Below, in pieces: positions 37,001-44,878 of a stretch of DNA of 64,000 bases. Position 1 is the first letter of the stretch. Each line of letters starts with the position of its first letter. Location of the stretch: the NCBI RefSeq assembly GCF_900105395.1, contig NZ_LT629775.1, forward strand, positions 248,001 to 312,000, in the 5' to 3' direction. The notes beneath the pieces are model-generated. The model saw nothing but the letters and a program-made list of their open reading frames with translations, was not told the DNA's origin and did no database searches. Both the position numbers and the translations under genes were made by a program. The DNA is from Streptomyces sp. TLI_053 (lineage in GTDB: Bacteria > Actinomycetota > Actinomycetes > Streptomycetales > Streptomycetaceae).

Positions 37001-38918
37001 GTGGGCCCGCGGCGCCGACAAGCACCTGTCCCTGTACCCCGGGACCGGCACGGGCCCCGGCGGCGGATTCGGCGCCGCCGTGCCGCTCGCCGACAGCGTC
37101 AGCCTGTGGACCGACTGCCAGAGCTTCTCCGGACGGAGTGTCTGCGGACCGATCCTCGACAAGTACCTCGCCCTCGGCGGACCGACCGGGCCGCTTCGCA
37201 ACCCTGTGACCGGCACCACCGTCACCCCCGACGGGATCGGCCGCTACGTACACTTCCGATCCGGCGCGGCCGACGACGGCGGCGGCTCGGCCGGCTCCGT
37301 CTACTGGTCGCCCGACACCGGCGCCCACTTCGTCAACGGCAACATCCGCAACAAGTGGGCCGAACTCGGATGGGAGCAGAGCTACCTGGGATACCCCACC
37401 ACGGACGAGCTCAACATCGGCGGCCTGGACACCTCGTGGATCTCGACCTTCGCCGGCGCGCCCGGCATGACGCCCGGAGCGATCACCTTCACCGGCTCGG
37501 CGGGCACCCACGAGATGCACGGTGCCATCTACCAGCGCTACCTCGCCCTCGGCGGGCACAACGTCGTCGGGTTCCCCACGACGGACGAGACGGCGACCCC
37601 GGTCAAGCCCGGACGGTACAACCACTTCGTCCTGCCCTCGGGCGGCACCGAACCGTACCTGTCGATCTACTGGAGCCCGGAGACCGGCGCGCACGAGGTG
37701 CACGGCGACATCCGCGCCAAGTGGTCCCGACTGGGTTGGGAGAACAGCTACCTGGGCTTCCCGACCAGTGACGAGTTCACCGTCGCCGCCGGGCGCCGCT
37801 CCAGCTTCACCGGCGGCTACATCCGCTGGAACGGCGTCGCGGGCGGCTCGACCGACTACCACGGCGGTGACGAACGCCCGATGGCCCGCACCAATGTGGC
37901 CGGCGACTTCAACGGCGACGGACGCGACGACGTCGCCACCTTCGTCGACTACGGCACCTGCGCCATGGGCATCTGGACGTTCACCACCGGCCCCGACGGC
38001 AAACCCGCGAACCCGGTCGAGCGCAAGAGCTGGCCCAAGGACTGGTGGTGCTACGGCAGCGCCAAGTACCTGGCGGGAGACTTCAACGGCGACGGACGCG
38101 ACGACCTGGCCGCCCTGTACGGCTACGGGGACGGCCGGGTGAAGATCTTCACCTGGTTCAGCCGGTCGGACGGTTCCTTCGACGAGCAACTGGGCCGCGA
38201 CGTACCGCCCGGCAACTGGAGCTGGAACGCGATCAAGCCGGTCACCGGCGACTTCAACGGTGACCACCGCGACGACATCGCCTTCCTGTACGACTTCGGC
38301 AACTGCGACTCCGGCCTGTTCACCCTCTACGGCCAGACCAGCGGCAGCTTCGCCACCGAACTCGCGAGCTACCGCTCCGGCGCGGGCAACTGGTGCGCGG
38401 TGTCCTCCACCCTGCTGGCCGGTGACTTCGACAAGGACGGCCGCAGCGACATCGGCGTCATGTACGACTACGGCAACGGCAACGCCCGGCTGCTCACATT
38501 CCGCGCCCGCCCCGACGGCGGATTCAACGCCGCGTCCATCGCCTGGACCGGCGCCCCGAACGACTGGTGGCCCGAGCGCGCGAAGTACGCCGCCGGTGAC
38601 TTCAACGGCGACGGCTACGCCGACATCGGCGCCGTCTACAGCTACCCCGACGGCCGCGTCCGCTTCTTCACCTTCACCGGCCGGCCCGACGGCACGGTCA
38701 GCGGCTTCACCGGCGGCTGGGACATCCCGCCCGGCAACTGGGACTGGAACGCGCTCACCCTCACCGGAGGCAAGTACGACGGCGACAACCGTGCCGACCT
38801 GACGTTCATGTACGACTACGGCGACACCCGCTTCAGCCTCGCCGTCGTCCCCGGCCGCCCCGACGGCACGTTCACCGGCAACCTGCCCGGCTGGGAGACC
38901 GCGGCCGGCCTCTGGTAG
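34038..38918 (+). CDS. Giant secreted DNRLRE / FG-GAP / LGFP-repeat protein
   Basis: A 1626-aa exported protein. The signal peptide is followed by a region typical of proteins paired with RHS toxins (VKVDGKWTAIDPTL). A DNRLRE-type beta domain comes next (PVVIDPTFPG, SFFELDTTNLWDANIIGSTF) and fibronectin-like modules. FG-GAP/VCBS calcium-binding repeats follow (DLDGDGKVDVL, DWNGDGYADAL, DLTGDGKPDLW). Then there are four LGFP wall-binding repeats (YLALGGPTGPL, WAELGWEQSYLGYP, YLALGGHNVVGFP, WSRLGWENSYLGFP), and finally more FG-GAP repeats (GDFNGDGRDD). The TTG start at 34038 sits five bases behind a perfect GGAGG. Divergent from the RHS toxin and probably a surface partner of it. Confidence 0.9.
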   Translation: MTARTPRKERTRHRWRPVALAVAAAVVTAVPVHLPTAAAAPVTATAPVAPAVSVAGAPNDPEVRATRAEASAQARLAGRRIEVGSARTEYTQVFANPSGTFTVEQAFQPQRVKVDGKWTAIDPTLRFAPDGSVRPVATPLGMSFSGGRPGQALAELDRAGRGLAFSWDVPLPVPTLAGPVATYANVLPDVDLVVTAHAEEFSEVLVVRTAEAARNPKLGQLTFTTKGTGVTVRTEGDGTLRAADSTGKEFFTGSQPLMWDSRAKAATKRSTAPGAAPEAVPDAAPEASPPPGAAPADAPLEARPMTATVSGAGDDTRLTITPEQSLLTAPDTVFPVVIDPTFPGRLQNWTTAYKPTPNTGYWNGAGFNEGDGNSWTSVARVGHETDTNGTARSFFELDTTNLWDANIIGSTFRLRATHSWSCTAKPITLYDTPKISPSTNWNNSAGWWGYPVSTAKTGAGGGADCPGGDVEWDTTGPARLAAGNHWYNWSLGLRANDESTAYSWTKFQASSAILSTEANYPPETPDWLSTDPGTSCDGSVVLGDAPAVRLRARGQDRDGGTVKLYFRLYPTGGPVRDAGMVAVSAGNVGTLDVPTRDLPTGEYTWDVVAFDDAAWSGWSPSCRFGIDRSRPSKPPVVTSTAYGPDPARTGPARGTGPFTFTANGVNDVARYEYWTEWDPDHRAVDAPCAGCDRGIDLRIPNPGPHTLSVRSKDRAGNYSDVTTYDFWARGSGTVDAPGDLDGDGKVDVLTTDPDGRLLFYPGTGTGLGTPARASRYTDTLPNNATAWKGNLLTSRGDWNGDGYADALVRRTDPTTGTVEMYLHPGLGDGRVCVDKECSGYQPMPVRDDTNRARIAAATDLLAVDNATGDDTGLGSGYPDLLVLSGGELWLYQGDGSGTLDAAGRSPVLLGSGWADTTLSTPGDLTGDGRPEVWARKGTTGSLTQYSLTTAGSTLVLGPGTAVGGTFRTAAQPLLGSGGDLTGDGKPDLWARGADKHLSLYPGTGTGPGGGFGAAVPLADSVSLWTDCQSFSGRSVCGPILDKYLALGGPTGPLRNPVTGTTVTPDGIGRYVHFRSGAADDGGGSAGSVYWSPDTGAHFVNGNIRNKWAELGWEQSYLGYPTTDELNIGGLDTSWISTFAGAPGMTPGAITFTGSAGTHEMHGAIYQRYLALGGHNVVGFPTTDETATPVKPGRYNHFVLPSGGTEPYLSIYWSPETGAHEVHGDIRAKWSRLGWENSYLGFPTSDEFTVAAGRRSSFTGGYIRWNGVAGGSTDYHGGDERPMARTNVAGDFNGDGRDDVATFVDYGTCAMGIWTFTTGPDGKPANPVERKSWPKDWWCYGSAKYLAGDFNGDGRDDLAALYGYGDGRVKIFTWFSRSDGSFDEQLGRDVPPGNWSWNAIKPVTGDFNGDHRDDIAFLYDFGNCDSGLFTLYGQTSGSFATELASYRSGAGNWCAVSSTLLAGDFDKDGRSDIGVMYDYGNGNARLLTFRARPDGGFNAASIAWTGAPNDWWPERAKYAAGDFNGDGYADIGAVYSYPDGRVRFFTFTGRPDGTVSGFTGGWDIPPGNWDWNALTLTGGKYDGDNRADLTFMYDYGDTRFSLAVVPGRPDGTFTGNLPGWETAAGLW

Positions 38919-38965
38919 CCGCCGCCCACCCCGCCTGAACGGCCACCGGTCGCCCAGGGGCAGTG

Positions 38966-39009
38966 GCCGGCCCCGGCCGGGCATCCAGCCGATGCCGACC
39001 GGGGCCGGC
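38966..39009 (+). terminator. GC hairpin behind the FG-GAP protein
   Basis: Arms GCCGGCCCCGG (38966-38976) and CCGGGGCCGGC (38999-39009), with additional inner pairing (GGGCATC / GATGCC). Confidence 0.65.
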
Positions 39010-39257
39010 GTGCTCGGGCCGGCAGGGCGGGCGGGAACGCGACCGCTCGTTGGACCACCCCGGCAGGAACTCCCGGCGGAAGCCGCCTCGGCGGCGGGCG
39101 CGGCGGCCGGCACCGCACCCGGCCCGCCGCCCCGCCGGACAGTTCTCACCGAAACACCCGTCACATCCCGTCCCATCCGATAGACATGGCCTGTCCCAGG
39201 CGATCCAGCCGGCGTGACGACACGTCCGGCCGCCTTCCCGAGACCGAGGGAACACCC

Positions 39258-39689
39258 GTGGCCGACACCACTGCCCCGCCCACCGAGCCGCTGCACTACG
39301 CGGTCGACCTCACCCCGGCCGATGTCCGGGCCATCCACGCCTTCCTGCGCGAGCAGATCCGCCCCCTGGAGGGGGACGCCGCGTTCGGCAGCGCGGAACA
39401 GCGCGCCGCACGGGCACTGTCCAGTCTCGTGCGCACCGCGACCGCCCGCGCCGAGGCCACGCTCCAGCGCCTGACCGACGCCCCCGAGGACCGGCACCGC
39501 ACCGACAACCTGAACAGCCTGCGCCAGAGCTGGCAGTCCCTGGTGGAAGCCGCCGAGGAATGGGCCGACACCCCGGGCTTCGACCGCCGCCGCTGGCGCG
39601 AGGTCGACGCCGACCCCGCCGCCGCGGCCCTGCGCCACCGCCTGGTCGCCAAACAGCGGGCGGAATCCTCCGCCGACGCGAAGGCCTGA
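39258..39689 (+). CDS. Hypothetical helical protein
   Basis: A 143-aa soluble, Ala/Arg/Glu-rich, almost entirely helical protein without a signal peptide or cysteines. Features: VDLTPADVRAIHAFLREQIR near the start and RHRTDNLNSLRQSWQSLVEA in the centre. GTG 39258 has GAGGGA in ribosome-site position. No family recognised. It is separated from the trypco2 locus by a hairpin and roughly 650 bases, so it is probably independent. Confidence 0.6.
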   Translation: MADTTAPPTEPLHYAVDLTPADVRAIHAFLREQIRPLEGDAAFGSAEQRAARALSSLVRTATARAEATLQRLTDAPEDRHRTDNLNSLRQSWQSLVEAAEEWADTPGFDRRRWREVDADPAAAALRHRLVAKQRAESSADAKA

Positions 39690-39701
39690 CCCGCCACCGC
39701 C

Positions 39702-39743
39702 GTGCCGCCACCGCCCCCCGGCCCTGCCGGACGGGGGCGGCAC
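39702..39743 (+). terminator. Hairpin behind the helical hypothetical gene
   Basis: Outer arms GTGCCGCC and GGCGGCAC with an inner run of C facing a run of G. It begins about 12 bases after the stop. Confidence 0.6.
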
Positions 39744-40350
39744 CGGCCGGTGAACGGGCCCCGCCCGGAGGACGGAAGGAACCCCCGCACGCCCCGGCGG
39801 CTCGACCACCCCGGGCCGGGACCGCCCCGCGAACACCGGGGAGCGAGACCTGTCGTGCGGGTCGGACAAGGAATCGCCCCCCGCGCGTCCTCCCCGTCCC
39901 CGCCCGCCCCACCCGGCGACAGCCGGACAGCCGGACCGCGATGAGAGCACCCCGTCGGACCGCGTTCGACCTCGCGGTACGGCCACTCCCTCGCGGCCGC
40001 ACCGACGGACGACTCCGGCCCCGCCGCGGTACGCGACAACGGCCCGGCCCCACACCACCGGCGGTCCCGCACCACAGGCAGGCGCGGGACACCTCCCGGG
40101 CACAGACTCTCGCCCCCCCCGCACCCGGACCCACCCCCCGCACGCCGCGACACCACCGGCGAGCACCACCCCACCGAACCCACCACCGCCCGGCACCTGG
40201 TCATCCCGACCCCCGAGCACGCCGAGGACCGCGTCGCGGGAAGGGGCGTGACCGCCGGAAGGCCGAGGCGGTACCCGTTCGTGGATCCGGGCCTGGTGGA
40301 GTGGCCTTCCGGTCAACGAGCGTTCGGCTGCGGAGTTGGGATCTCGGGTT
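39744..40350. other. Intergenic region, no gene seen
   Basis: About 600 bases of low-complexity GC-rich sequence before the first conflict-system module. Long minus frames here are shadows rich in Arg, Gly and Pro. Confidence 0.4.
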
Positions 40351-40367
40351 CTACGGTGTTCGCATCG
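40351..40367 (+). promoter_or_regulatory. Promoter-like motif of trypco2 module 1
   Basis: CTACGGTGTTCGCATCG, 43 bases before the trypco2 start. It is kept at 16 of 17 positions upstream of the second module (44416-44432) although the DNA around it is diverged. TACGGT could be a -10 element. Confidence 0.5.
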
Positions 40368-40409
40368 ACCTGACCGAATGTCAGGTGTGCTCTCTGAGGG
40401 GTGGGTCCG

Positions 40410-40742
40410 ATGGATGTTCCGCTGGCGGATGCGGTCGCTGCGGTGCGCGACGAACTGTTGGAGGCGGCCGCGCGGGCGGGCGACGACCCCGGGGTGGTGT
40501 TCGCGGTGGGGCCGGTGGAGATGGAGTTCGAGGTCGAGGTGCGCGCCGATGCGAAGGCGAAGGCCAAGTTCAAGCTGTGGGCGGTCGGCGCCGAGGCCGA
40601 GGCGGGCGTCTCGCGGGGCCGCACCCACCGGGTGTCCTTCACTCTGACCCCCAAGCGCGCTGACGGCGGCGACCTGCTCGTCCACTCCGCGCGGGAGCGC
40701 CCCGAAGGGCCCGGTGACGTGTCGGGGCGTATCCCGGACTGA
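40410..40742 (+). CDS. Trypco2 domain protein, module 1
   Basis: A 110-aa protein that is essentially one trypsin-co-occurring domain 2: MDVPLADAVAAVRDELLEAA helix, FAVGPVEMEFEVEV strand, a second strand with FKLWAVGAEAEAG, then RTHRVSFTLTPK. In published comparative genomics the domain accompanies trypsin-like proteases and NTPases in predicted conflict systems and is thought to bind or gate the partner protease. It is the first gene of a two-gene module, 69 bases ahead of the trypsin/NTPase gene. ATG 40410 is chosen because it gives exactly the same length and N-terminus as the module-2 copy. Confidence 0.82.
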   Translation: MDVPLADAVAAVRDELLEAAARAGDDPGVVFAVGPVEMEFEVEVRADAKAKAKFKLWAVGAEAEAGVSRGRTHRVSFTLTPKRADGGDLLVHSARERPEGPGDVSGRIPD

Positions 40743-40811
40743 CGGACAGGTGGGCGGGTCCGGCAGGCGCGGCCAGGGCGGGGCGGTGGGGAGTCCAGGG
40801 AGGGGCGGGGA

Positions 40812-43800
40812 GTGGAGCAGCTGCGCGTGGCCGGGGTGACGGGGCCGAAGGGCGCGGAGCCCGGATCGGAGTCTGGGTCGGGGTACGCCGTCGGGGGTCG
40901 TCTGGTGCTGACCTCCGCGCATGTCACCGGGTCGGCGGGGACCCGGGTGAAGGTGTTCCACCCCGGCGCCGATGGTGTTGCGGTCGGGACCGTGGTGTGG
41001 TCGGGGACGCCGCGCGGGCGCGACGACGCGGCACTGGTTCTCGTCGACGACTCACCGCACTGGCGGCCGCCGGCCGACCCCGTGGTGTGGGGGCGCCCGG
41101 ACACGAAGCGTCCCGGTGCCGCGTGCGAGACGTGGGGTGTGCCGGACGAGGCCCAGCGCACGGGCCGCCCGGTCGAGGCCGCCCAGCTGTACGGGGAAGT
41201 GAACCCGGGCAGTGGGTTCGTCGGCAACCAGTACGTCATGGACCTGCACACCAACGGGGCCGGGTGGCTGGACAACGGCAGCTCGCCGTGGGGCGGCCTG
41301 TCGGGGGCGGCGGTGTTCTGCGACCGGTACCTGACCGGCGTCGTCGCCTCCGACCGGGCCAACTCCGCACACAGCCGCCTCAACGTCGTGCCCGCCTACG
41401 TCCTGCACCACGACCCCGCCTTCCGCACCGCCCTCACCAAGCACGGCGGCGGCCCTGCGGGCGGACTGGCGGCGGTGGAGTTCCAGGACGTCACCGACCC
41501 CACCGTCCACGCCGCCGTCCGGCGCGCCCCGGTCACACCGGCCGCCCTGCTGGAAGCCGGACGCCAGATTGTCCCCTTCCACGGCCGCGAGGACCTGCTT
41601 GCAGGACTGCGGGCCTGGTGCGACCAGGACGGGTTCGGGGCGTGGCTGCTGCACGGCCCGGGAGGGCAGGGCAAGACCCGGCTCGCCCACCACCTCGGCC
41701 ACGAACTCACCCTCCAGGGCTGGACGGTGCTGTGGCCGCGCGCCGCTGCCCGCCCCGGCCAGTTGCTGGAGCTGCGACGGACGGCGAAGCCGCTGCTGGT
41801 CGTCCTCGACTACGCCGAGACCCGCCCCGAACAACTCGGCTCCCTCGTCGAGGCCGCCGCCGAACACCCCGGCACCAGCCCCTTCAAACTCCTGCTCCTG
41901 GCCCGCACCGCCGGCGACTGGTGGCAGCAGGCCCGCGCGGGAAGCCAGCAGGCCGAGGAACTCCTCGCCGCCGCCCGCACCCGCCGCCTCGCACCGCTGG
42001 AGGACGACCCCGCCCGGCGTGTCGGCCACTACCACGACGCCGCCCGCGCCCTCGCCACCGCGCTCCCGTCCGTCGCGGGCCTCACCGAGCACACCTGGAC
42101 CGCAGCTGCCGCAGCCCTGACGCTGCCCCGGCAGCTGGCTCGGGACACCGCCTACGGGAACGCGCTCACCCTCCACATGACCGCCCTCGCCGATCTCCTC
42201 GATACCGCCCGCACCGAACCTGCAGGCAATGGCAACGGCAACGAGGACGAGGACGTGCAGGACGTCGAGGACCGGCTCCTCGGCCACGAAGCCCGCTACT
42301 GGCGCGACACCGCCGCCACCCGTGGCCTCACCCCCGCTGTCGGCATGAACACCCTGAGGACCGCGCTCGCCGCAGCGCATCTCACCGGCGCCACCGACGA
42401 CGAAGGCGCCGATCTGCTGTGGCGGCGCCTGCCCGTTCTCGCGGACCAGCCCCGCGACCGCCGCGACCAGGTCACCGCCTGGCTCGCCACCCTCTACCCC
42501 TCCACCTCAAGCAGGGCCGACGGAGCACCCTGGGGCGCCCTGCAGCCCGACCGTCTCGCCGAACGCCACATCGGCCGCACCCTCCTGGCCGCACCCCGCC
42601 TCGCCGACCAACTCCTCGACGGCGCCGACGACGCCCAGAGCGCCCAGCTCCTCACCGTATACAGCCGCGCCACCACCCACCCCGCCCTCCGCCAGCTCGA
42701 CGGCCGGCTCACCGACCTCTGCGTCCGCCACCACAAGATTCTGGCACCGCACATCATCACCACCGCCACCCGCACCGACCACCCCACACCCCTCATCACC
42801 GCCCTCGACACCCTCACCACCCACCCCGACACCACCCTCGACACCCTCACTACGGTTCACGGTCTGTTCCCCCGGACCAGCCATCGCCTCACCACCACCG
42901 CGGTCCGCCTCACCCACATCATCACCGGCCACTACCGCGCGCTGGCCGATGCGAACCCGGACGCCCACCTGCCCGACCTCGCCGCATCCCTCAACAACCT
43001 CTCCATCCGGCTCGGCGATGCCGGTCGGCGGGCGGAGGGCCTGGTTGCCGTCGAGGAAGCCGTCGCCATCCGCCGCGCGCTGGCCGACGCCAACCCGGAC
43101 GCCTACCTGCCCGACCTCGCCACGTCCCTCAACAACCTCTCCGCCGACCTCGGTGAAATGGGCCGGCGGGCGGAGGGCCTGGCCGCGGTCGAGGAAGCCG
43201 TCGGCCACTACCGCACCCTCGCCCAAGCCAACCCGGACGCCCACCTGCCCCGCCTCGCTGGGGCCCTCAACAACCTCTCCGCCAACCTCGGTGAAATGGG
43301 CCGGCGGGCGGAGGGCCTGGTTGCCGTCGAGGAAGCCGTCGGTCACTACCGCACCCTCGCCGAGGCGAACCCGGACGCCCACCTGCCCGACCTCGCCACA
43401 GCCCTCAACAACCTCTCCAACCGGCTCGCCGACGCCGGCCGACAGGAGGAGGGCCTGGCCGCCGTCCAAGAAGCCGCCGGCCACTACCGTGCCCTGGCCG
43501 AGGCCAACCCGGACGCCCACCTGCCCGACCTCGCCACAGCCCTCAACAACCTCTCCGTCCGGCTCGCCGACGCCGACCGGCGGGCGGAGGGCCTGGCCGC
43601 GGTCGAGGAAGCCGTCGGCCACTACCGCACCCTCGCCCAAGCCAACCCGGACGCCCACCTGCCCCGCCTCGCTGGGGCCCTCAACAACCTCTCCGTCGAC
43701 CTCGGTGAAATGGGCCGGTGGGAGGAGGGCCTGGTTGCCGTCGAGGAAGCCGTCGGCCACTACCGCACCCTCGCCCAAGCCAACCCGGACGCCCACCTGC

Positions 43801-43994
43801 CCGACCTCGCCATGGCGCTCAACAACCTCTCCAACCGGCTCGCCGATGTGGGCCGGCGGGAGGAGGGCCTGGCCGCCGTCCAGGAAGCCACCGGCCACTA
43901 CCGCACCCTGGCCGAGGCGAACGCCGATCTCTTCGGACCAGCCTTGCAAGAGTCCTTGGACACTGCCGTCTGGCTTGAAGGACTCGAACCGTAG
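40812..43994 (+). CDS. Trypsin / P-loop NTPase / TPR conflict protein, module 1
   Basis: A 1060-aa multidomain protein. Residues 1-210 are a trypsin-like serine protease with the triad visible: His37 in TSAHV, Asp71 or 72 in GRDDAALV, Ser164 in GLSGA. Residues 250-600 are a STAND/AAA-like NTPase: FHGRED lead-in, Walker A GPGGQGKT at 282-289, Walker B LLVVLDYAE at 328-336. A helical region follows, then seven nearly identical 46-aa TPR units (ANPDAHLPDLA...ALNNLS...). The architecture suggests that ligand sensing by the TPRs releases NTP-dependent protease activity. GTG 40812 follows a GGGGAGGGG-like purine run. Confidence 0.88.
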   Translation: MEQLRVAGVTGPKGAEPGSESGSGYAVGGRLVLTSAHVTGSAGTRVKVFHPGADGVAVGTVVWSGTPRGRDDAALVLVDDSPHWRPPADPVVWGRPDTKRPGAACETWGVPDEAQRTGRPVEAAQLYGEVNPGSGFVGNQYVMDLHTNGAGWLDNGSSPWGGLSGAAVFCDRYLTGVVASDRANSAHSRLNVVPAYVLHHDPAFRTALTKHGGGPAGGLAAVEFQDVTDPTVHAAVRRAPVTPAALLEAGRQIVPFHGREDLLAGLRAWCDQDGFGAWLLHGPGGQGKTRLAHHLGHELTLQGWTVLWPRAAARPGQLLELRRTAKPLLVVLDYAETRPEQLGSLVEAAAEHPGTSPFKLLLLARTAGDWWQQARAGSQQAEELLAAARTRRLAPLEDDPARRVGHYHDAARALATALPSVAGLTEHTWTAAAAALTLPRQLARDTAYGNALTLHMTALADLLDTARTEPAGNGNGNEDEDVQDVEDRLLGHEARYWRDTAATRGLTPAVGMNTLRTALAAAHLTGATDDEGADLLWRRLPVLADQPRDRRDQVTAWLATLYPSTSSRADGAPWGALQPDRLAERHIGRTLLAAPRLADQLLDGADDAQSAQLLTVYSRATTHPALRQLDGRLTDLCVRHHKILAPHIITTATRTDHPTPLITALDTLTTHPDTTLDTLTTVHGLFPRTSHRLTTTAVRLTHIITGHYRALADANPDAHLPDLAASLNNLSIRLGDAGRRAEGLVAVEEAVAIRRALADANPDAYLPDLATSLNNLSADLGEMGRRAEGLAAVEEAVGHYRTLAQANPDAHLPRLAGALNNLSANLGEMGRRAEGLVAVEEAVGHYRTLAEANPDAHLPDLATALNNLSNRLADAGRQEEGLAAVQEAAGHYRALAEANPDAHLPDLATALNNLSVRLADADRRAEGLAAVEEAVGHYRTLAQANPDAHLPRLAGALNNLSVDLGEMGRWEEGLVAVEEAVGHYRTLAQANPDAHLPDLAMALNNLSNRLADVGRREEGLAAVQEATGHYRTLAEANADLFGPALQESLDTAVWLEGLEP
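42951..43920 (+). repeat. Tandem 138-bp TPR-coding repeats (7 units)
   Basis: Seven in-frame units of exactly 138 bp. Segments 43163-43281 and 43577-43695 are identical over 119 bp, three units apart, showing recent internal duplication or conversion. Confidence 0.85.
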
Positions 43995-44081
43995 GACGGG
44001 AAAGGCGGCAACCGCCGATACTCCGGCACGAGGAATACGGCATGTGCGGAATGACGCTCTCCGCCAGTCGGGGCCGATGGC

Positions 44082-44318
44082 TGGACCACCGTGCAGCGCA
44101 GGGCCTTCGCCAACGACCTCCAGCACTCGCAGCTGATCGCCGTGTCCGCCGCCTCCAACCGGTCCAAGGGCGACAAGACCCCGGACGTGTGGCGCCCGCC
44201 GGCCACCGGCTACTGGTGCGCGTACTCCCGCGCCTGGAGCGGCACCAAGCACGTCCACGTCCTCAGAATCACTGAGCCGGAGAAGGCGGCGCTGAACCAG
44301 ATGCTAGAGACCCGCGCG
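44082..44318 (+). pseudogene. HNH endonuclease (DUF1524-type) C-terminal remnant, module 1
   Basis: The frame gives RRAFANDLQHSQLIAVSAAS, NRSKGDKTPDVW and EKAALNQML, the C-terminal signature of secreted or GmrSD-like HNH nucleases (the N-x-x-K core of the beta-beta-alpha metal site). The catalytic N-terminal half and a start are missing. The preceding CGGAATGACGCTC (44047-44059) also precedes the second remnant. Confidence 0.6.
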
Positions 44319-44415
44319 CGGCCACCGATGCGACCGGCCGGCGCGCCCTGTCTCCGGGTGGGTGGGCTGGTCCGGTCGAACTCGGCCTTCCCCTGCGCAG
44401 GCGACCGCGCGGGCC

Positions 44416-44432
44416 CTACGGTATTCGCATCG
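44416..44432 (+). promoter_or_regulatory. Promoter-like motif of trypco2 module 2
   Basis: CTACGGTATTCGCATCG, one mismatch to the module-1 motif, 37 bases before the trypco2 start. Confidence 0.5.
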
Positions 44433-44468
44433 GTTGACGGACCGTCAGGAAAGGTGGGTGTGTGTCAG

Positions 44469-44801
44469 GTGGATGTTCCGCTGGCGGACGCAGTCGCGGC
44501 GGTGCGCGACGAACTGCTGGAAGCCGCCGCACGGGCAGCTGACGATCCGCAGGTGGTGTTCGCGGTCGGGCCGGTGGAGATGGAGTTCGAGGTCGAACTG
44601 CGTGCCGACGCGAAGGCCGAGGTCGGCTTCAAGCTCTGGGCGGTCGGAGCGGAGACCGAGGCCGGCTTCTCCCGTGCCCGCACCCACCGGGTCTCCTTCA
44701 CCCTCGCCCCCAAGCGCCCCGACGGCAGCGACCTGCTCGTCAGCTCCACCGCGCCGGGCCCTGAGGGCCCCGGCTACAGCACCGGGCGCATCGACGGCTG
44801 A
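44469..44801 (+). CDS. Trypco2 domain protein, module 2
   Basis: A 110-aa paralog of the module-1 protein with the same length. It has the same N-terminal helix (MDVPLADAVAAVRDELLEAA) and conserved FAVGPVEMEFEVEL, FKLWAVGAETEAG and RTHRVSFTLAPK; the C-terminal 20 residues have diverged. The GTG at 44469 is preferred to one at 44460 by homology to copy 1 and because GGTGGG is then suitably spaced. It lies 77 bases ahead of the second trypsin/NTPase gene. Retention of both copies next to their own giant partner suggests that each protein works with its cognate. Confidence 0.82.
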   Translation: MDVPLADAVAAVRDELLEAAARAADDPQVVFAVGPVEMEFEVELRADAKAEVGFKLWAVGAETEAGFSRARTHRVSFTLAPKRPDGSDLLVSSTAPGPEGPGYSTGRIDG

Positions 44802-44878
44802 CAACCGGACCGTGGCCGGCCCCCTGGTCCGGCCAGGGCCACGTCGTAGTGCCAGGGGCCAAGCAGTAGGGGGCTTGC

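Noticed and set aside
35277..40961. 1894-codon open frame on the minus strand
   Set aside because: It is antisense to the FG-GAP protein and the intergenic DNA, has shadow composition and no ribosome site; the plus-strand gene explains the sequence.
42951..43920. Regular tandem repeats resembling a CRISPR array
   Set aside because: Units are 138 bp without separate spacers and encode in-frame TPRs.
42507..44258. 583-codon minus frame with regular repeats
   Set aside because: It is the antisense of the tandem TPR units; its periodicity comes from them.
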